Positions 18,512 to 28,472 of a stretch of 64,000 bases of DNA are shown here, one piece after another. The notes below the pieces were generated by a model. That model searched no databases, was not told the origin of the DNA, and saw only the letters and a list, made by a program, of their open reading frames with translations. Every line of letters begins with the position of its first letter. The first letter of the stretch is position 1. The DNA lies in assembly GCA_902628275.1 (NCBI GenBank), contig CACOMI010000005.1, forward strand, positions 62,001 through 126,000, read 5' to 3'. A program made the position numbers and the translations under genes. This DNA comes from an uncultured Pelagibacteraceae bacterium (GTDB lineage: Bacteria; Pseudomonadota; Alphaproteobacteria; Pelagibacterales; Pelagibacteraceae).

Positions 18512-18967
18512 TTAATTTTCGATTGTTCGATACAAATCGTGTGCTCTTTTTTGAAATGCATCTGCTATTTTATTTAATCCATACTGAAATGATTTTGTCA
18601 TTACTATATTTAGAAATTTATTCTCAATTTCAAAATCAATATCAAATAAAATTTCAGTACCGTTGTCAGATTCTGTAAATTTCCAATTATTTTCAAGATA
18701 TCTTAAAGGTCCACCAATATTTGTTACTTTAATTGTGCTGGTTTTTTTATTAAATTGCACATCGCTTTTATAAGTATCTTTAAATGGTCCTTTACCAATT
18801 GTTAGATCAGCAATAATTAAGGTTTGATTTGCTTCTGTGTTTCTTTCATAAACTCGTGATCCGAGACAAAATGGAACAAACTCAGGATATTTTTCAATAT
18901 TGAGAACTAAATCAATCAGTTGCTCTTTTTTACATTCAATTAATCTCGTAACTGATGCTTTTGGCAT
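18512..18967 (-). CDS. COQ10/RatA-like START-domain protein (ubiquinone-binding)
   Basis: A 151-residue protein of the polyketide-cyclase/START fold. Conserved parts: LVLNIEKYPEFVPFCLGSRV near the N terminus, GPFKDTYKSDV in the middle, and the amphipathic C-terminal helix region TKSFQYGLNKIADAFQKRA. In alphaproteobacteria this family sits next to lipA and resembles yeast Coq10, which helps ubiquinone work in respiration. The name RatA (a toxin in E. coli) is also used for relatives, but no antitoxin lies here. Its ATG shares a base with the lipA stop. Confidence 0.88.
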   Translation of the reverse strand: MPKASVTRLIECKKEQLIDLVLNIEKYPEFVPFCLGSRVYERNTEANQTLIIADLTIGKGPFKDTYKSDVQFNKKTSTIKVTNIGGPLRYLENNWKFTESDNGTEILFDIDFEIENKFLNIVMTKSFQYGLNKIADAFQKRAHDLYRTIEN

Positions 18968-19893
18968 TAATTATTTTGTATTCTGTTTTTTTTAAGTTTC
19001 GCAAAATCCTCATCTGCATGATAAGAAGATCTCGTTAAAGGCGATGAAGAAACAAGTAAGAAACCTTTTGTTTTTGCAATATTTTCTAAATCTTTGAATT
19101 CATCTGGGTGATAATATCTACTTAGTGGATGATGTTTAGGTGATGGTTGTAAATATTGACCAATAGTTAAAAAATCAACTTCTGCTGATCTTAAATCATC
19201 CATTACTTGAATTAGCTCATCTTTTTCTTCACCAAGACCAACCATTAAACCAGATTTTGTAAAAACTTTTTTGTTAAATATTTTAACATTTTTTAAAAGT
19301 TCTAAAGATCCAAAATATCTAGCACCAGGTCTTACCTTAAGATAAAGACGGGGAACTGTCTCTATGTTATGATTGAAAACATCTAAGTCAGCTTCTAAAA
19401 GTTTTTTATATGCTTCACCTTTTCTGAGAAAATCTGGTGTTAATACTTCAATAGAAGTATCTGGATTTTTTTTACGTGTAGCTTCAATTACTTCATAAAA
19501 ATGATTGGATCCCCCATCAGCAAGATCATCTCTATCTACTGAGGTAATAACAACGTGTTTTAAGTTTAATTTTTTTACAGCATTAGAAATTTTATAAGGT
19601 TCAAATGGATCAAGTTTTTCAGGTTTACCAGTCTTAACGTCACAAAAAGCACAAGCTCTTGTACATGTGTCTCCCATAATCATAAACGTTGCATGTCTCT
19701 TACTCCAACATTCAGTTATGTTTGGACAATTAGCCTCCTGGCACACTGTGACTAAATTATTTTGATTGACTACAGTTTTAGTTAAAAAAAACTCTCTACT
19801 ATTTGATAATTTTGATCTTATCCAATCAGGTTTTTTTTTAATTGGATTTATAGGTTTATTAACTTTTTCTGGATGTCTAACTTTGATTTTCAT
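18967..19893 (-). CDS. lipA: Lipoyl synthase
   Basis: A 308-residue radical-SAM enzyme that inserts two sulfurs into protein-bound octanoyl groups to make lipoyl cofactor. The auxiliary cluster uses C51, C56 and C62 ([13 protein letters not shown]). The radical-SAM cluster uses C77, C81 and C84 (CTRACAFC). The C-terminal serine ligand lies in [10 protein letters not shown]. It overlaps ftsB upstream by 4 bases. In many relatives pyruvate dehydrogenase genes lie between ftsB and lipA; none are here. Confidence 0.97.
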   Translation of the reverse strand: MKIKVRHPEKVNKPINPIKKKPDWIRSKLSNSREFFLTKTVVNQNNLVTVCQEANCPNITECWSKRHATFMIMGDTCTRACAFCDVKTGKPEKLDPFEPYKISNAVKKLNLKHVVITSVDRDDLADGGSNHFYEVIEATRKKNPDTSIEVLTPDFLRKGEAYKKLLEADLDVFNHNIETVPRLYLKVRPGARYFGSLELLKNVKIFNKKVFTKSGLMVGLGEEKDELIQVMDDLRSAEVDFLTIGQYLQPSPKHHPLSRYYHPDEFKDLENIAKTKGFLLVSSSPLTRSSYHADEDFAKLKKNRIQNN

Positions 19894-20183
19894 TCTTTAA
19901 TTATATAAATTGTTTCACTGTCTTTTCCAAATAAGAATCTTTCTCTAATTAAAGTTTCTACAAAATCTAGATCTAAATTGTCGCTTAATAATGAATTTTT
20001 ATGATCCATATCTTCGATACTCTTAATTAAAGATAATTCTTCATTTTTCAATTCGGACAAAATTTCTTTTTTATCAATATATGAAAAAAGACCTCTTTCG
20101 CCAGAAACTAAATTAAAACCAAAATAAAAGATAAGAAAAACTGATATTAATAAAAAATATTTTTTTTTTATTAATCGAAGCAT
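19890..20183 (-). CDS. ftsB: FtsB/DivIC-family cell-division protein
   Basis: A 97-residue bitopic membrane protein. A short basic start (MLRLIKKK) precedes one membrane segment (about residues 9-25). A Glu/Lys/Leu-rich region with heptad-like spacing follows, then a conserved tail with [20 protein letters not shown]. The family works with FtsL and FtsQ in the divisome. Its position right after eno is the classical one. Assignment rests on layout and context, as the sequence itself is poorly conserved. Confidence 0.85.
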   Translation of the reverse strand: MLRLIKKKYFLLISVFLIFYFGFNLVSGERGLFSYIDKKEILSELKNEELSLIKSIEDMDHKNSLLSDNLDLDFVETLIRERFLFGKDSETIYIIKE

Positions 20184-21439
20184 TAATTGATTTTATTCAT
20201 CCTTGCTTTTTTTCCAAGTTCTTCTTCAATACGTATCAATTGATTATATTTTGCTACCCTTTCAGATCTTGCTAATGAACCAGTTTTAATTTGATTAGAA
20301 TTGGTCCCAACCGCTAAATCAGCAATAAACGTATCTTCGCTATCACCTGATCTGTGAGAAATAATTGTTCTATACCCAATTGTTTGTGCAAATTTTATTA
20401 CATCAAGGGTTTCTGAAACTGTACCAATTTGATTTAGCTTAATCAAAATTGAATTTGAAGAAATATTTAAGAAACCTTTCTTTAATCTTTCAAGATTTGT
20501 AACATACAAATCATCACCTACTATCTGAAGATTTTTAACTGATTTCATTAATTTGCTCCACGCTATCCAATCATTTTCTGCAAATGGGTCTTCAATAGAT
20601 TTAATTTTATATTTTTTAATAATCTTTTGATATTCTTTAATGGATTTGTCTACTGAGATATAATTTTTTGAATGAATTGAGTATTTATTTTTTTTAAACA
20701 ATTCATTAGCAGCCACATCTAGACAAATAGAAACATCTTTACCGTTAATAAATCCTGATTTTCTTATTGCGGTTACAATTAGATCAAGTGCTTGATTATT
20801 ACTACTAATCATGGGTGCAAAACCACCCTCATCTCCCACAGATGTTGATAAACCCTTATCTTTTATCAATTTACTTAGATTTTTAATTACAACATAACAA
20901 ATCCTCATAGCTTCAGAAAAGCTTTTTGCTCGGTCAGGTCTGATCATAAATTCTTGAATTCTAAGACCATTATTTGCATGAGCTCCACCATTAATAATAT
21001 TCATTAATGGATATGGTAACTGAAAATTATTTTTTTGAGAAAAAGTTTTATATAAAGGTACTTTTTTTGCTTTTGCAGAAAGTTTTTTAACTGCCATAGA
21101 GACTGCCAACATTGCATTGGCTCCTAAATTAGTTTTTTGTCTAGTACCATCTAGGTTTATTAACAATGCATCAATTCTTTGTTGGTTATGAATACTTTGC
21201 CCTTTTAATTTTTTAGAAATTTTTGTGTTAACTAAATAAACAGCATTCAAGACACTTTTTCCTAAATACCTCTTATTTTTTTTGTCTCTTTTTTCAAATG
21301 CCTCAAAAGTACCTGTGGATGCACCAGAGGGACAAATAGCAGATGCAGAATTGTTATTAATATAAACTTCTGCTTCAATAGTTGGATTTCCTCTACTGTC
21401 AAATACTTGACGAGCTTTTACTTTTAAAATTTTACTCAC
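20183..21439 (-). CDS. eno: Enolase
   Basis: A 418-residue glycolytic enzyme converting 2-phosphoglycerate to phosphoenolpyruvate. Motifs: ARQVFDSRGNPTIEAEV at the N terminus, GGAHANNGLRIQEFMI, SVGDEGGFAP with an active-site Glu, KSIEDPFAENDW for magnesium, LIKLNQIGT with the catalytic Lys, and SHRSGDSEDTFIADLAVG. Its ATG shares a base with the kdsA stop, and its stop shares a base with the ftsB start. Confidence 0.98.
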   Translation of the reverse strand: MSKILKVKARQVFDSRGNPTIEAEVYINNNSASAICPSGASTGTFEAFEKRDKKNKRYLGKSVLNAVYLVNTKISKKLKGQSIHNQQRIDALLINLDGTRQKTNLGANAMLAVSMAVKKLSAKAKKVPLYKTFSQKNNFQLPYPLMNIINGGAHANNGLRIQEFMIRPDRAKSFSEAMRICYVVIKNLSKLIKDKGLSTSVGDEGGFAPMISSNNQALDLIVTAIRKSGFINGKDVSICLDVAANELFKKNKYSIHSKNYISVDKSIKEYQKIIKKYKIKSIEDPFAENDWIAWSKLMKSVKNLQIVGDDLYVTNLERLKKGFLNISSNSILIKLNQIGTVSETLDVIKFAQTIGYRTIISHRSGDSEDTFIADLAVGTNSNQIKTGSLARSERVAKYNQLIRIEEELGKKARMNKIN

Positions 21440-22263
21440 TATTTTTTAATTAGGTTATCTATATCGTTTAATTGTTTCAATAAATTCTCTAATTTGTTCA
21501 AAGGCATCATGTTAGGTCCGTCTGAAGGCGCATTGTCAGGATCTTGATGTGTTTCAATAAATACTCCAGCAACACCTACAGCTACTGCTGCTCTGGATAA
21601 ATATTCTACAAATTCCCTTTGACCACCAGAAGACTCGCCTTGTCCACCTGGTTGTTGAACTGAATGAGTTGCATCAAAAATAACCGGGTATCCGTTCTTA
21701 GCCATTATTGGTAATGATCTCATATCTGAAACCAAAGTATTATAACCAAAACTAGCGCCTCTTTCTGTAACTAAAATTTTTTTATTTCCAGAATCTGAAA
21801 TTTTTTTAGTAACATTAATCATATCCCAAGGTGCTAGAAACTGTCCCTTTTTAACATTGATAATTTTATTTGTTTTCGCCGCAGCTATTAATAAATCCGT
21901 TTGTCTACATAAGAATGCAGGTATTTGAATAATGTCAACGTGATTAGCTACTAAAGAACACTGTTCAACATTATGAATATCAGTCAAAATTGGTATATTT
22001 AATTCCTTTTTAATTTTGTCAAAAATTGGTAATGATGCTTCTAGGCCCGCACCTCTTTTTCCTTTTAAGCTTGTTCTATTCGCCTTATCAAATGAGGTTT
22101 TATAAATAAATCCAAGTCCAAATTTTTTTGTAATTTCTTGAATTTGACTGGCCATATCTATTGCGTGTTGCTCTGTTTCTAGTTGGCAAGGTCCAGCGAT
22201 AATACAAATTCTATTATCATTTGAGATTTCTATATTTCCACAATTTACTTGTATGCTATTCAT
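21439..22263 (-). CDS. kdsA: 3-deoxy-D-manno-octulosonate 8-phosphate synthase
   Basis: A 274-residue enzyme joining phosphoenolpyruvate and arabinose 5-phosphate to make KDO-8-phosphate for lipopolysaccharide. The N-terminal [10 protein letters not shown] carries Cys26, and the C-terminal block is [11 protein letters not shown]. Both features mark the metal-dependent class; E. coli-type enzymes have Asn instead of this Cys. Other blocks: [11 protein letters not shown] and [12 protein letters not shown]. It overlaps pyrG by 4 bases and eno by 1. With the lpx genes elsewhere in the window it shows that this organism makes a KDO-lipid A core. Confidence 0.96.
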   Translation of the reverse strand: MNSIQVNCGNIEISNDNRICIIAGPCQLETEQHAIDMASQIQEITKKFGLGFIYKTSFDKANRTSLKGKRGAGLEASLPIFDKIKKELNIPILTDIHNVEQCSLVANHVDIIQIPAFLCRQTDLLIAAAKTNKIINVKKGQFLAPWDMINVTKKISDSGNKKILVTERGASFGYNTLVSDMRSLPIMAKNGYPVIFDATHSVQQPGGQGESSGGQREFVEYLSRAAVAVGVAGVFIETHQDPDNAPSDGPNMMPLNKLENLLKQLNDIDNLIKK

Positions 22264-23876
22264 TTATGATTTTTTGCTGCTCTGATAAAGGATGAGAATA
22301 AAGGATGAGGTGCCAAAGGTCTAGATTTAAATTCTGGATGAAATTGAACGCCAATAAACCAAGGGTGATTTTTTAATTCAACAATTTCTGGAAGCTTATT
22401 ATCAGGTGATAAACCTGAAAAAATCATCCCTTTCTTCTCAAATTTATCTTTAAATTCAATGTTAACTTCGTATCTATGTCGATGTCTTTCCTTTATTAAT
22501 TTAGATTTATATATTTTTCTTACCTTTGAATTTTCTATTAATTTAGCATCATAAGAACCTAGTCTCATAGTGCCACCTAGATCTTTATCAGTACCTTTTA
22601 TTTTTTTACCGTCTTTTGTCCACTCATCGATAAGACCTATGATAGGTAAACCTTTCTTATCAAATTCACTTGACGTTGCTTTTTTTAAATTTAATTGGTT
22701 TCTAGCAAATTCAATTATTGCCATTTGCATTCCGTAACAAATTCCTAAAAAAGGAATTTTATTCTCTCTAGCATGTTTTATTGACATTATTTTTCCATTA
22801 GTTCCTCTTTTTCCGAATCCTCCTGGAATTAAAATTCCTGAAATATTATTAAGTTTTTTCTTAATTTCAGATGTTTTTAATTTTTCTGAGTCAATTCTTA
22901 CTAAGTTAACTTTAATTTTATTATCAATACCTCCATGAGTAAGCGCTTCATCCAAAGACTTGTATGCATCCTTAAGCTCAACATATTTACCAATTATTGC
23001 AATATTAACTTGTTTTTTATTTTGTAATATAATTTTTGTAATTTTTTTCCAAGGTTTCAAGTTTGCAGGTTTTTTTGATTTTAATTTAAAATAATTTAAA
23101 ACTTGAATATCTAATTTTTGATTAAAAAAACTAATTGGTGCTTCATAAATAGTTTTAACATCTATTGTTTCAATCACATTTTTAATATCTACATTACAAA
23201 ACAACGAAATTTTCTTTCTATGGTCTAAAGGTATAGGTCTTTCAGATCTACAAATTATTATATCTGGTTGTATTCCAATACTTCTTAATTCTTTAACAGA
23301 GTGTTGAGTTGGTTTTGTTTTTATTTCATCAGATGCTTTTAAGTATGGTACTAATGTTAAGTGAATAAATAATGAATTCTTTTTACCAACATCGTTTGCA
23401 AATTGTCTGATTGCCTCTACAAATGGTAAGCTCTCAATATCCCCTACTATGCCCCCAATTTCACAAATTACAAAATCTTCTTTAGATGAATCATTTTTTA
23501 TAAACTGTTTTATCCTGTCAGTGATATGAGGGATAACTTGTACTGTTTTACCTAGATACTCCCCTTTACGTTCTTTTTTAAGAACATCATTATAAATTTT
23601 ACCTGTAGTAATATTGTCTGAATTTTTAGCTGATACCCCTGAAAATCTCTCATAATGACCAAGATCTAAATCTGTTTCAGCTCCATCATCAGTTACATAT
23701 ACTTCTCCATGCTGGAATGGACTCATTGTTCCTGGATCAACATTTAAATATGGGTCTAATTTTCTTAAACGTACTTTGTAACCTCTTGACTGTAATAAAT
23801 ATGCAAGGGATGCTGAGGAGAGACCTTTGCCTAAAGAAGAAACCACGCCGCCAGTAACGAATATATATCGCGCCAT
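22260..23876 (-). CDS. pyrG: CTP synthase
   Basis: A 538-residue enzyme aminating UTP to CTP with glutamine. The N-terminal synthase domain starts [20 protein letters not shown] and includes [19 protein letters not shown]. The C-terminal class-I glutaminase has [11 protein letters not shown], the catalytic Cys in LGICYGMQ, and the His/Glu pair in VQFHPEF. It lies between secG and kdsA, the order usual in alphaproteobacteria, with 44 bases before it after secG. Confidence 0.98.
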   Translation of the reverse strand: MARYIFVTGGVVSSLGKGLSSASLAYLLQSRGYKVRLRKLDPYLNVDPGTMSPFQHGEVYVTDDGAETDLDLGHYERFSGVSAKNSDNITTGKIYNDVLKKERKGEYLGKTVQVIPHITDRIKQFIKNDSSKEDFVICEIGGIVGDIESLPFVEAIRQFANDVGKKNSLFIHLTLVPYLKASDEIKTKPTQHSVKELRSIGIQPDIIICRSERPIPLDHRKKISLFCNVDIKNVIETIDVKTIYEAPISFFNQKLDIQVLNYFKLKSKKPANLKPWKKITKIILQNKKQVNIAIIGKYVELKDAYKSLDEALTHGGIDNKIKVNLVRIDSEKLKTSEIKKKLNNISGILIPGGFGKRGTNGKIMSIKHARENKIPFLGICYGMQMAIIEFARNQLNLKKATSSEFDKKGLPIIGLIDEWTKDGKKIKGTDKDLGGTMRLGSYDAKLIENSKVRKIYKSKLIKERHRHRYEVNIEFKDKFEKKGMIFSGLSPDNKLPEIVELKNHPWFIGVQFHPEFKSRPLAPHPLFSSFIRAAKNHK

Positions 23877-23920
23877 GGAAGTATCTTATAGCGAATAAAA
23901 AAAGAAATGAAAAGGATTAA

Positions 23921-24220
23921 TTAATTATTTTCTGGTATTGAGGGCGTATCTTCAGTTTTTTCCTCAACAGTATCTAGTACTGAGCCTGTAGGGGTAAGTT
24001 CTGCTCTAGAAATAATTGTTAAAGCTAAACTACAAATAATAAAAAGTGTAGCTACAATTGCAGTGGCTTTTGTCATAAAGCTGCCTGCTGATCTAGATAA
24101 CATAAAATTTTCTTGAGAAACACCAATGCCAAGTGCTCCACCTTCTGATTTTTGGAACAAAACTAACAAAACCAAAACAACTGCAAGTATAATGTTAATA
24201 ACAAGTAATAATGTTTCCAT
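23921..24220 (-). CDS. secG: SecG preprotein translocase subunit
   Basis: A 99-residue inner-membrane protein. Two hydrophobic segments (about residues 3-22 and 53-70) flank the family loop LVLFQKSEGGALGIGVSQEN. This loop is the hallmark of SecG, a helper of the SecYEG channel. A short acidic, Thr/Glu-rich tail follows (EEKTEDTPSIPE). It starts 6 bases after tpiA and precedes pyrG. Confidence 0.93.
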   Translation of the reverse strand: METLLLVINIILAVVLVLLVLFQKSEGGALGIGVSQENFMLSRSAGSFMTKATAIVATLFIICSLALTIISRAELTPTGSVLDTVEEKTEDTPSIPENN

Positions 24221-24226
24221 GGGGGT

Positions 24227-24967
24227 CTAATTAATGGTTTTTTTAATTATATCAATAAATTTCTTTGAATCTTGTGAGGCACCACCTACTAAAAATCCGT
24301 CTATCCCAGTTATAATTTTTAATTTATCAACATTGTTACTATTTACTGATCCACCATATAAAATTTTTGGGGATTTTTTACCAAATTTGCTTTTTATGAA
24401 GGCAATTGTTTTTTTTAAGTCTTCAGATTTTGGAATTAAACCAGATCCTATTGACCATACAGGTTCATAAGCTACAATTATATTTGATTTATTATTTATT
24501 GAAGTTAGTCCATTTTTTATTTGTTTTGCTAAAACTTTATAAGTTTTATTATTTCTTTTTTCTCTTAAAGTCTCACCAATACAAAAAATAATTTTTAAAC
24601 CAGTTTTTAATGCACTTTTAATTTTTAAATTTATTAATTTATCATCTTCTCCTAATTGTCTATTTTCTGAGTGACCAATTATAACAAATTTTGCTCCTAC
24701 ACTTTTAAGCATTCTAGAATTTACTTGACCTGTGTTAGCTCCAAAGTCATAGCTATGGTGACAATTCTGAGCACCTACACCTATTTGAGTTGTTTTTAGG
24801 ATTTTTGAAAAAGGTCGAATTAGCGTGCTGGGTGGACAATAAATTATTTTAAACTTATTTTTTCTATTAGTTTTTGAAAACTTAATAACTTTATCAAGAG
24901 AATTAAGAGATCTTAAATCACCAAACATTTTCCAATTAGCAACAAAATACATATATTTATTTGTCAT
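24227..24967 (-). CDS. tpiA: Triosephosphate isomerase
   Basis: A 246-residue TIM-barrel glycolytic enzyme that interconverts dihydroxyacetone phosphate and glyceraldehyde 3-phosphate. Active-site Asn and Lys are in FVANWKMFGD, the His in VIIGHSENRQ, and the Glu in VAYEPVWSIGSG. The phosphate-binding loops LYGGSVNSNN and GFLVGGAS are present. It heads the minus-strand cluster tpiA-secG-pyrG-kdsA-eno and diverges from the ppiD-like gene across 56 bases. Confidence 0.97.
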   Translation of the reverse strand: MTNKYMYFVANWKMFGDLRSLNSLDKVIKFSKTNRKNKFKIIYCPPSTLIRPFSKILKTTQIGVGAQNCHHSYDFGANTGQVNSRMLKSVGAKFVIIGHSENRQLGEDDKLINLKIKSALKTGLKIIFCIGETLREKRNNKTYKVLAKQIKNGLTSINNKSNIIVAYEPVWSIGSGLIPKSEDLKKTIAFIKSKFGKKSPKILYGGSVNSNNVDKLKIITGIDGFLVGGASQDSKKFIDIIKKTIN

Positions 24968-24981
24968 ATTTGACTTTTTAA

Positions 24982-25020
24982 TCTATAGATTTGTTTTTTA
25001 CAGTTCAATAAATTTATAAT
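24982..25020. promoter_or_regulatory. Overlapping divergent promoters for tpiA and the ppiD-like gene (candidates)
   Basis: On the plus strand, TTGTTT (24991-24996), an 18-base spacer and TATAAT (25015-25020) resemble a sigma-70 promoter facing the ppiD-like gene. On the minus strand, TTGAAC (25003-25008), a 15-base spacer and TATAGA (24982-24987) face tpiA. The two interleave in a 56-base gap. The plus-strand -10 ends 3 bases before the ATG, so that mRNA would be leaderless or nearly so. Confidence 0.45.
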
Positions 25021-25023
25021 GCT

Positions 25024-26445
25024 ATGATTGAAAAACTTAAAAACTTAGGCTGGAAACAATTAGGGGGTTTAGTTTTAATTGTAATAATTATTGTTGCGTT
25101 TGGCTTTGGAGGTTTTGGAGGAGGATTTAGCACCAACAATCAAAATAATATAGCAAAAATAAATAAGACTAATGTAACAACACAAGATTTTATGGATTAT
25201 GTAAATCAAAGTGGGATTTCAGCAGATGCAATTAGAAATAACCTGGACAATAATATTATAGAAGAACTTTTATCAGGTTTAATATCAACAACACTAATTG
25301 ATTTAGAAGTTAAAGATTTTAATATTTCAATTAATGAAAAAACAATTTTAAAAACAATTAAAGAAAATAAAAACTTTCAAGATGAAAGTGGTGTTTTCCA
25401 GAGAATTAAATACGAAAAGTTTTTGCTTTCAAACAATATATCTGCTCAGATGTTTGAAATAAAATTAAAGAATAGAGAATTACAGAAACATTTATTTGAT
25501 TTTATTGGAGCTGGAACAATAACGCCGAACTTTTTAATAGATAAAAAATTTGAGGAAAATAATAAAACTTTAGAGGTTGAATATTTTGATATGGAAAATC
25601 TATATAAATTTAAAGAGGATTATACTCAAGATGATATACAAAAATTTATAGAAGAAAATAAAAATCAATTAAAAAGAGAATATATTGACTTTAAATATGT
25701 AATCTTAAATCCAAAAAATTTAATAGGTGTGGAGGAATTTAATCAAGATTTCTTTAATGAAATAGATAAAATTGAAAATAACATCTCTCAGGGTAATAGT
25801 TTTAATTCTCTAGTAGAAAATTTAGAGATCGATATTATTGAAGTAAGTGAATTTAGTCCTGATGGTAATGAACAGGAAAATGAGAATTTAATTTTTTCAA
25901 AAAGATCGTCAAAGATGGATTTAATTGAGAGTGGAGATAATTTTTTACTTTATAATATTGAAAAAGAATACGATAGAGCTCCCGATTTGAGTGATAAAAA
26001 AATAGAGTCTGAAGTTAGGGAATTAGTTTACCAAAAAGGAAAGTTTGATTTTAATAGAAAAATTATTGAAGAAATACAGAACAAAAAATTTGATAATGCT
26101 AAATTTAATGAACTAGTTGGTTCCGATAAAGAATATGGTTCTATAAATTCAGTTAATGACAATAAACTTTTTGAAGTAAACTCTGTAAAAATGCTTTTTG
26201 CTTTGCCAATAAACTCATTTGCTTTGGTTAATAACAGTGAAAATAAAATCTTTTTAGTTAAAATAACAAGTTCTAATAAAAATATATTTAACAAAGAAGA
26301 TGAGGATTATAAAAATTTTGCAAATAACGAATTTACCAATACAAGAAAAAGTATTTTAGCTGCTTATGATCAATTGCTTACTAGTAAATATCAAGTACAG
26401 TTAAATCAGAAAACTATTGATAGAGTTAAAAATTATTTCAAATGA
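25024..26445 (+). CDS. PpiD/SurA-N-like periplasmic chaperone without a visible parvulin domain
   Basis: A 473-residue protein anchored by one N-terminal membrane segment (about residues 14-30, LGGLVLIVIIIVAFGFGGFG). A SurA-N/PpiD-type region follows (INKTNVTTQDFMDYV, then a helical stretch to about 190). The expected parvulin isomerase domain (about 220-340) shows no recognisable parvulin motif, and the protein is shorter than the ~620 residues of PpiD. It probably holds newly exported proteins at the inner membrane. It heads a plus-strand run leading into trpE, as in other alphaproteobacteria, and overlaps trpE by 4 bases. Confidence 0.8.
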   Translation: MIEKLKNLGWKQLGGLVLIVIIIVAFGFGGFGGGFSTNNQNNIAKINKTNVTTQDFMDYVNQSGISADAIRNNLDNNIIEELLSGLISTTLIDLEVKDFNISINEKTILKTIKENKNFQDESGVFQRIKYEKFLLSNNISAQMFEIKLKNRELQKHLFDFIGAGTITPNFLIDKKFEENNKTLEVEYFDMENLYKFKEDYTQDDIQKFIEENKNQLKREYIDFKYVILNPKNLIGVEEFNQDFFNEIDKIENNISQGNSFNSLVENLEIDIIEVSEFSPDGNEQENENLIFSKRSSKMDLIESGDNFLLYNIEKEYDRAPDLSDKKIESEVRELVYQKGKFDFNRKIIEEIQNKKFDNAKFNELVGSDKEYGSINSVNDNKLFEVNSVKMLFALPINSFALVNNSENKIFLVKITSSNKNIFNKEDEDYKNFANNEFTNTRKSILAAYDQLLTSKYQVQLNQKTIDRVKNYFK

Positions 26446-27902
26446 TAATTAATCGAAACTTCAAAGATTTTAAGTTTCGACATAGAAGCAAAAAAAATCA
26501 AATTATATACACTTCAAAAAAAGTGAAAAATGATGAAGAAGTGTTGAATTTAATAGATAATTTCCTAGACGAAAAAAATAGTTTTATATTTGAGTCTGTA
26601 GAAAAAGGTAAAATCAAAGGTAGATATACAATTTTTGGTAAAAATCCTGATAAGATTTGGGAATTTAATAACAATAACTCTTATTTAATTCAAAAAAATA
26701 AAAAAATTAAGTTAAAGGATAAGCCTGAAAATTTAATTGAAAAAATTATAGAAGATTTCAAATTTGATACACCAAAAAATTTACCTAAAATTTGTTCATT
26801 AATTTCTGGTTATTTTTCATACGACTCTATTAGGTATATAGAAAAAATTCCAAACAATTGTAAAGATGATCTTAATCTACCTGACGTTAGACTTTTACGT
26901 CCAAGAATACTGGTAATTCACGACAATTTAAAAAAAGAAATATTTTTTATTTCAAATGTTTTTAAAGATGAAAAAATTATAAATTATAAAAATAAGTTTG
27001 ATAAAATACGATCAGAGTTATTTAAATTACAAATTCAATCATCAATTAAAAACATTGAAAAAAAAACAACTCAAAAATTAAATAATATAAAAGTTAAATC
27101 AAACACTTCAAAAAATAGATTTCTTAAAATGGTTAATAAGGCCAAGAAATACATTAAATTAGGTGATATTTTTCAAGTTGTTTTAAGCCAGAGATTTGAA
27201 GCTAAGTTAACAAAAAATCCTTTAGATATTTATAAAAAACTTCGAGTGACTAACCCCTCTCCTTTTATGTTTTTCTTTAATTTTAATGATTTTCAAATAA
27301 TTGGTGCAAGCCCTGAAATTTTAGTGAGGCTTAGGGGTAATAAAATTACTGTAAGGCCCATTGCTGGAACAAGACCACGTGGCAAAACTAAAAAAGAAGA
27401 TCTGTTTTATGAAAAAGATCTTCTTAAAGATAAAAAAGAACTTTCAGAGCATTTGATGCTTCTTGATTTAGGCAGAAATGATGCTGGTAAAGTATCGAAG
27501 ATTAATTCTGTAAAAGTGACAGAGAGCTTTATAATTGAAAGATATTCTCATGTCATGCATATAGTTTCAAATGTAATAGGAGATTATAATAAGAAATTCT
27601 CAAAATTTAAATCTTTATTGGCGGGCTTTCCTGCTGGAACTGTTTCTGGAGCTCCAAAAATTAGAGCTATGGAAATTATAGATGAATTAGAAAATTCTAA
27701 AAGAAAAGTTTACGCTGGTGGAATTGGATATTTTTCTGCAAATGGTGAATTTGATACTTGTATAGCTTTAAGGACTGCTGTTGTAAAAAATAAAAAATTT
27801 TATGTTCAAGCAGGTGCAGGTATTGTTGCAGACAGCAAACCAAAAAATGAATATGAGGAAACAGTTAATAAAGCTAAAGCTTTAATTAATGCTTTAAGAT
27901 AA
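26442..27902 (+). CDS. trpE: Anthranilate synthase component I
   Basis: A 486-residue chorismate-using enzyme that forms anthranilate, the first step of tryptophan synthesis. The C-terminal catalytic domain shows GDIFQVVLSQRFEA, NPSPFMFFFNF, GASPEILVR, RPIAGTRPRG, LGRNDAGKVS, FPAGTVSGAPKIRAMEII and AGAGIVADS. The N-terminal half is the regulatory component I domain. It overlaps the ppiD-like gene by 4 bases and trpG by 1, so subunits are made together. No leader peptide or trp attenuator was seen before it. Confidence 0.97.
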   Translation: MIINRNFKDFKFRHRSKKNQIIYTSKKVKNDEEVLNLIDNFLDEKNSFIFESVEKGKIKGRYTIFGKNPDKIWEFNNNNSYLIQKNKKIKLKDKPENLIEKIIEDFKFDTPKNLPKICSLISGYFSYDSIRYIEKIPNNCKDDLNLPDVRLLRPRILVIHDNLKKEIFFISNVFKDEKIINYKNKFDKIRSELFKLQIQSSIKNIEKKTTQKLNNIKVKSNTSKNRFLKMVNKAKKYIKLGDIFQVVLSQRFEAKLTKNPLDIYKKLRVTNPSPFMFFFNFNDFQIIGASPEILVRLRGNKITVRPIAGTRPRGKTKKEDLFYEKDLLKDKKELSEHLMLLDLGRNDAGKVSKINSVKVTESFIIERYSHVMHIVSNVIGDYNKKFSKFKSLLAGFPAGTVSGAPKIRAMEIIDELENSKRKVYAGGIGYFSANGEFDTCIALRTAVVKNKKFYVQAGAGIVADSKPKNEYEETVNKAKALINALR

Positions 27903-28468
27903 TGAAAATATTATTAATAGATAATTATGATAGTTTTACTTTTAATTTGTATCACTATATCTCCTCATTAAATGCAAAAGTTGATGTAGTTAGAAACGAC
28001 AAAATCAATTCAAAAGAAATTAAAAAAAAGAAATATGATAAAATAGTAATTTCACCTGGCCCAGGTAATCCAAATCAATCTGGAAACTGTATTAATATTT
28101 TAAAATCTTTACACAAGGAATTACCTTTTTTAGGAGTTTGTCTCGGCCATCAAATCATTGGACAAGTTTTTGGTTCAAAGATTATCCAAGCTAGGAAATT
28201 AATGCATGGAAAAACAAGCAAAATAAAATCTAAAAAAAATGGTATCCTTCAAAATCTTCCGAGCACTTTTGAAGCTACCAGATATCATAGTTTGATAATT
28301 GATAAAAAAACATTATCTAAAGAGTTAGAGATTACAGCAGAGACAGAGGATGGTGTAATAATGGGTGTTCAACATAAAAAATTTAATATTCATGGTGTAC
28401 AATTCCATCCAGAAAGTATTAAAACTAAATTTGGTATAAAAATTCTTAAAAACTTTATTAACAATTAA
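27902..28468 (+). CDS. trpG: Anthranilate synthase component II (glutamine amidotransferase)
   Basis: A 188-residue class-I glutaminase that supplies ammonia to TrpE. It starts MKILLIDNYDSFTFNLYHYI. The oxyanion block is ISPGPGNP. The catalytic Cys80 is in LGVCLGHQIIG, and the His/Glu pair is in GVQFHPESI. The ATG shares one base with the trpE stop. Some such subunits also serve folate synthesis as PabA; placement between trpE and trpD supports TrpG. Confidence 0.95.
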   Translation: MKILLIDNYDSFTFNLYHYISSLNAKVDVVRNDKINSKEIKKKKYDKIVISPGPGNPNQSGNCINILKSLHKELPFLGVCLGHQIIGQVFGSKIIQARKLMHGKTSKIKSKKNGILQNLPSTFEATRYHSLIIDKKTLSKELEITAETEDGVIMGVQHKKFNIHGVQFHPESIKTKFGIKILKNFINN

Positions 28469-28472
28469 ATTT

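Noticed and set aside
18512-18967. A RatA-type toxin of a toxin-antitoxin pair
   Set aside because: No RatB-like partner is adjacent, and the lipA neighbourhood is the standard place of the COQ10-like protein in alphaproteobacteria.
26380-26460. A trp leader peptide or attenuator before trpE
   Set aside because: trpE overlaps the gene before it by 4 bases, leaving no room for a leader, and no Trp-codon cluster or terminator hairpin is seen.
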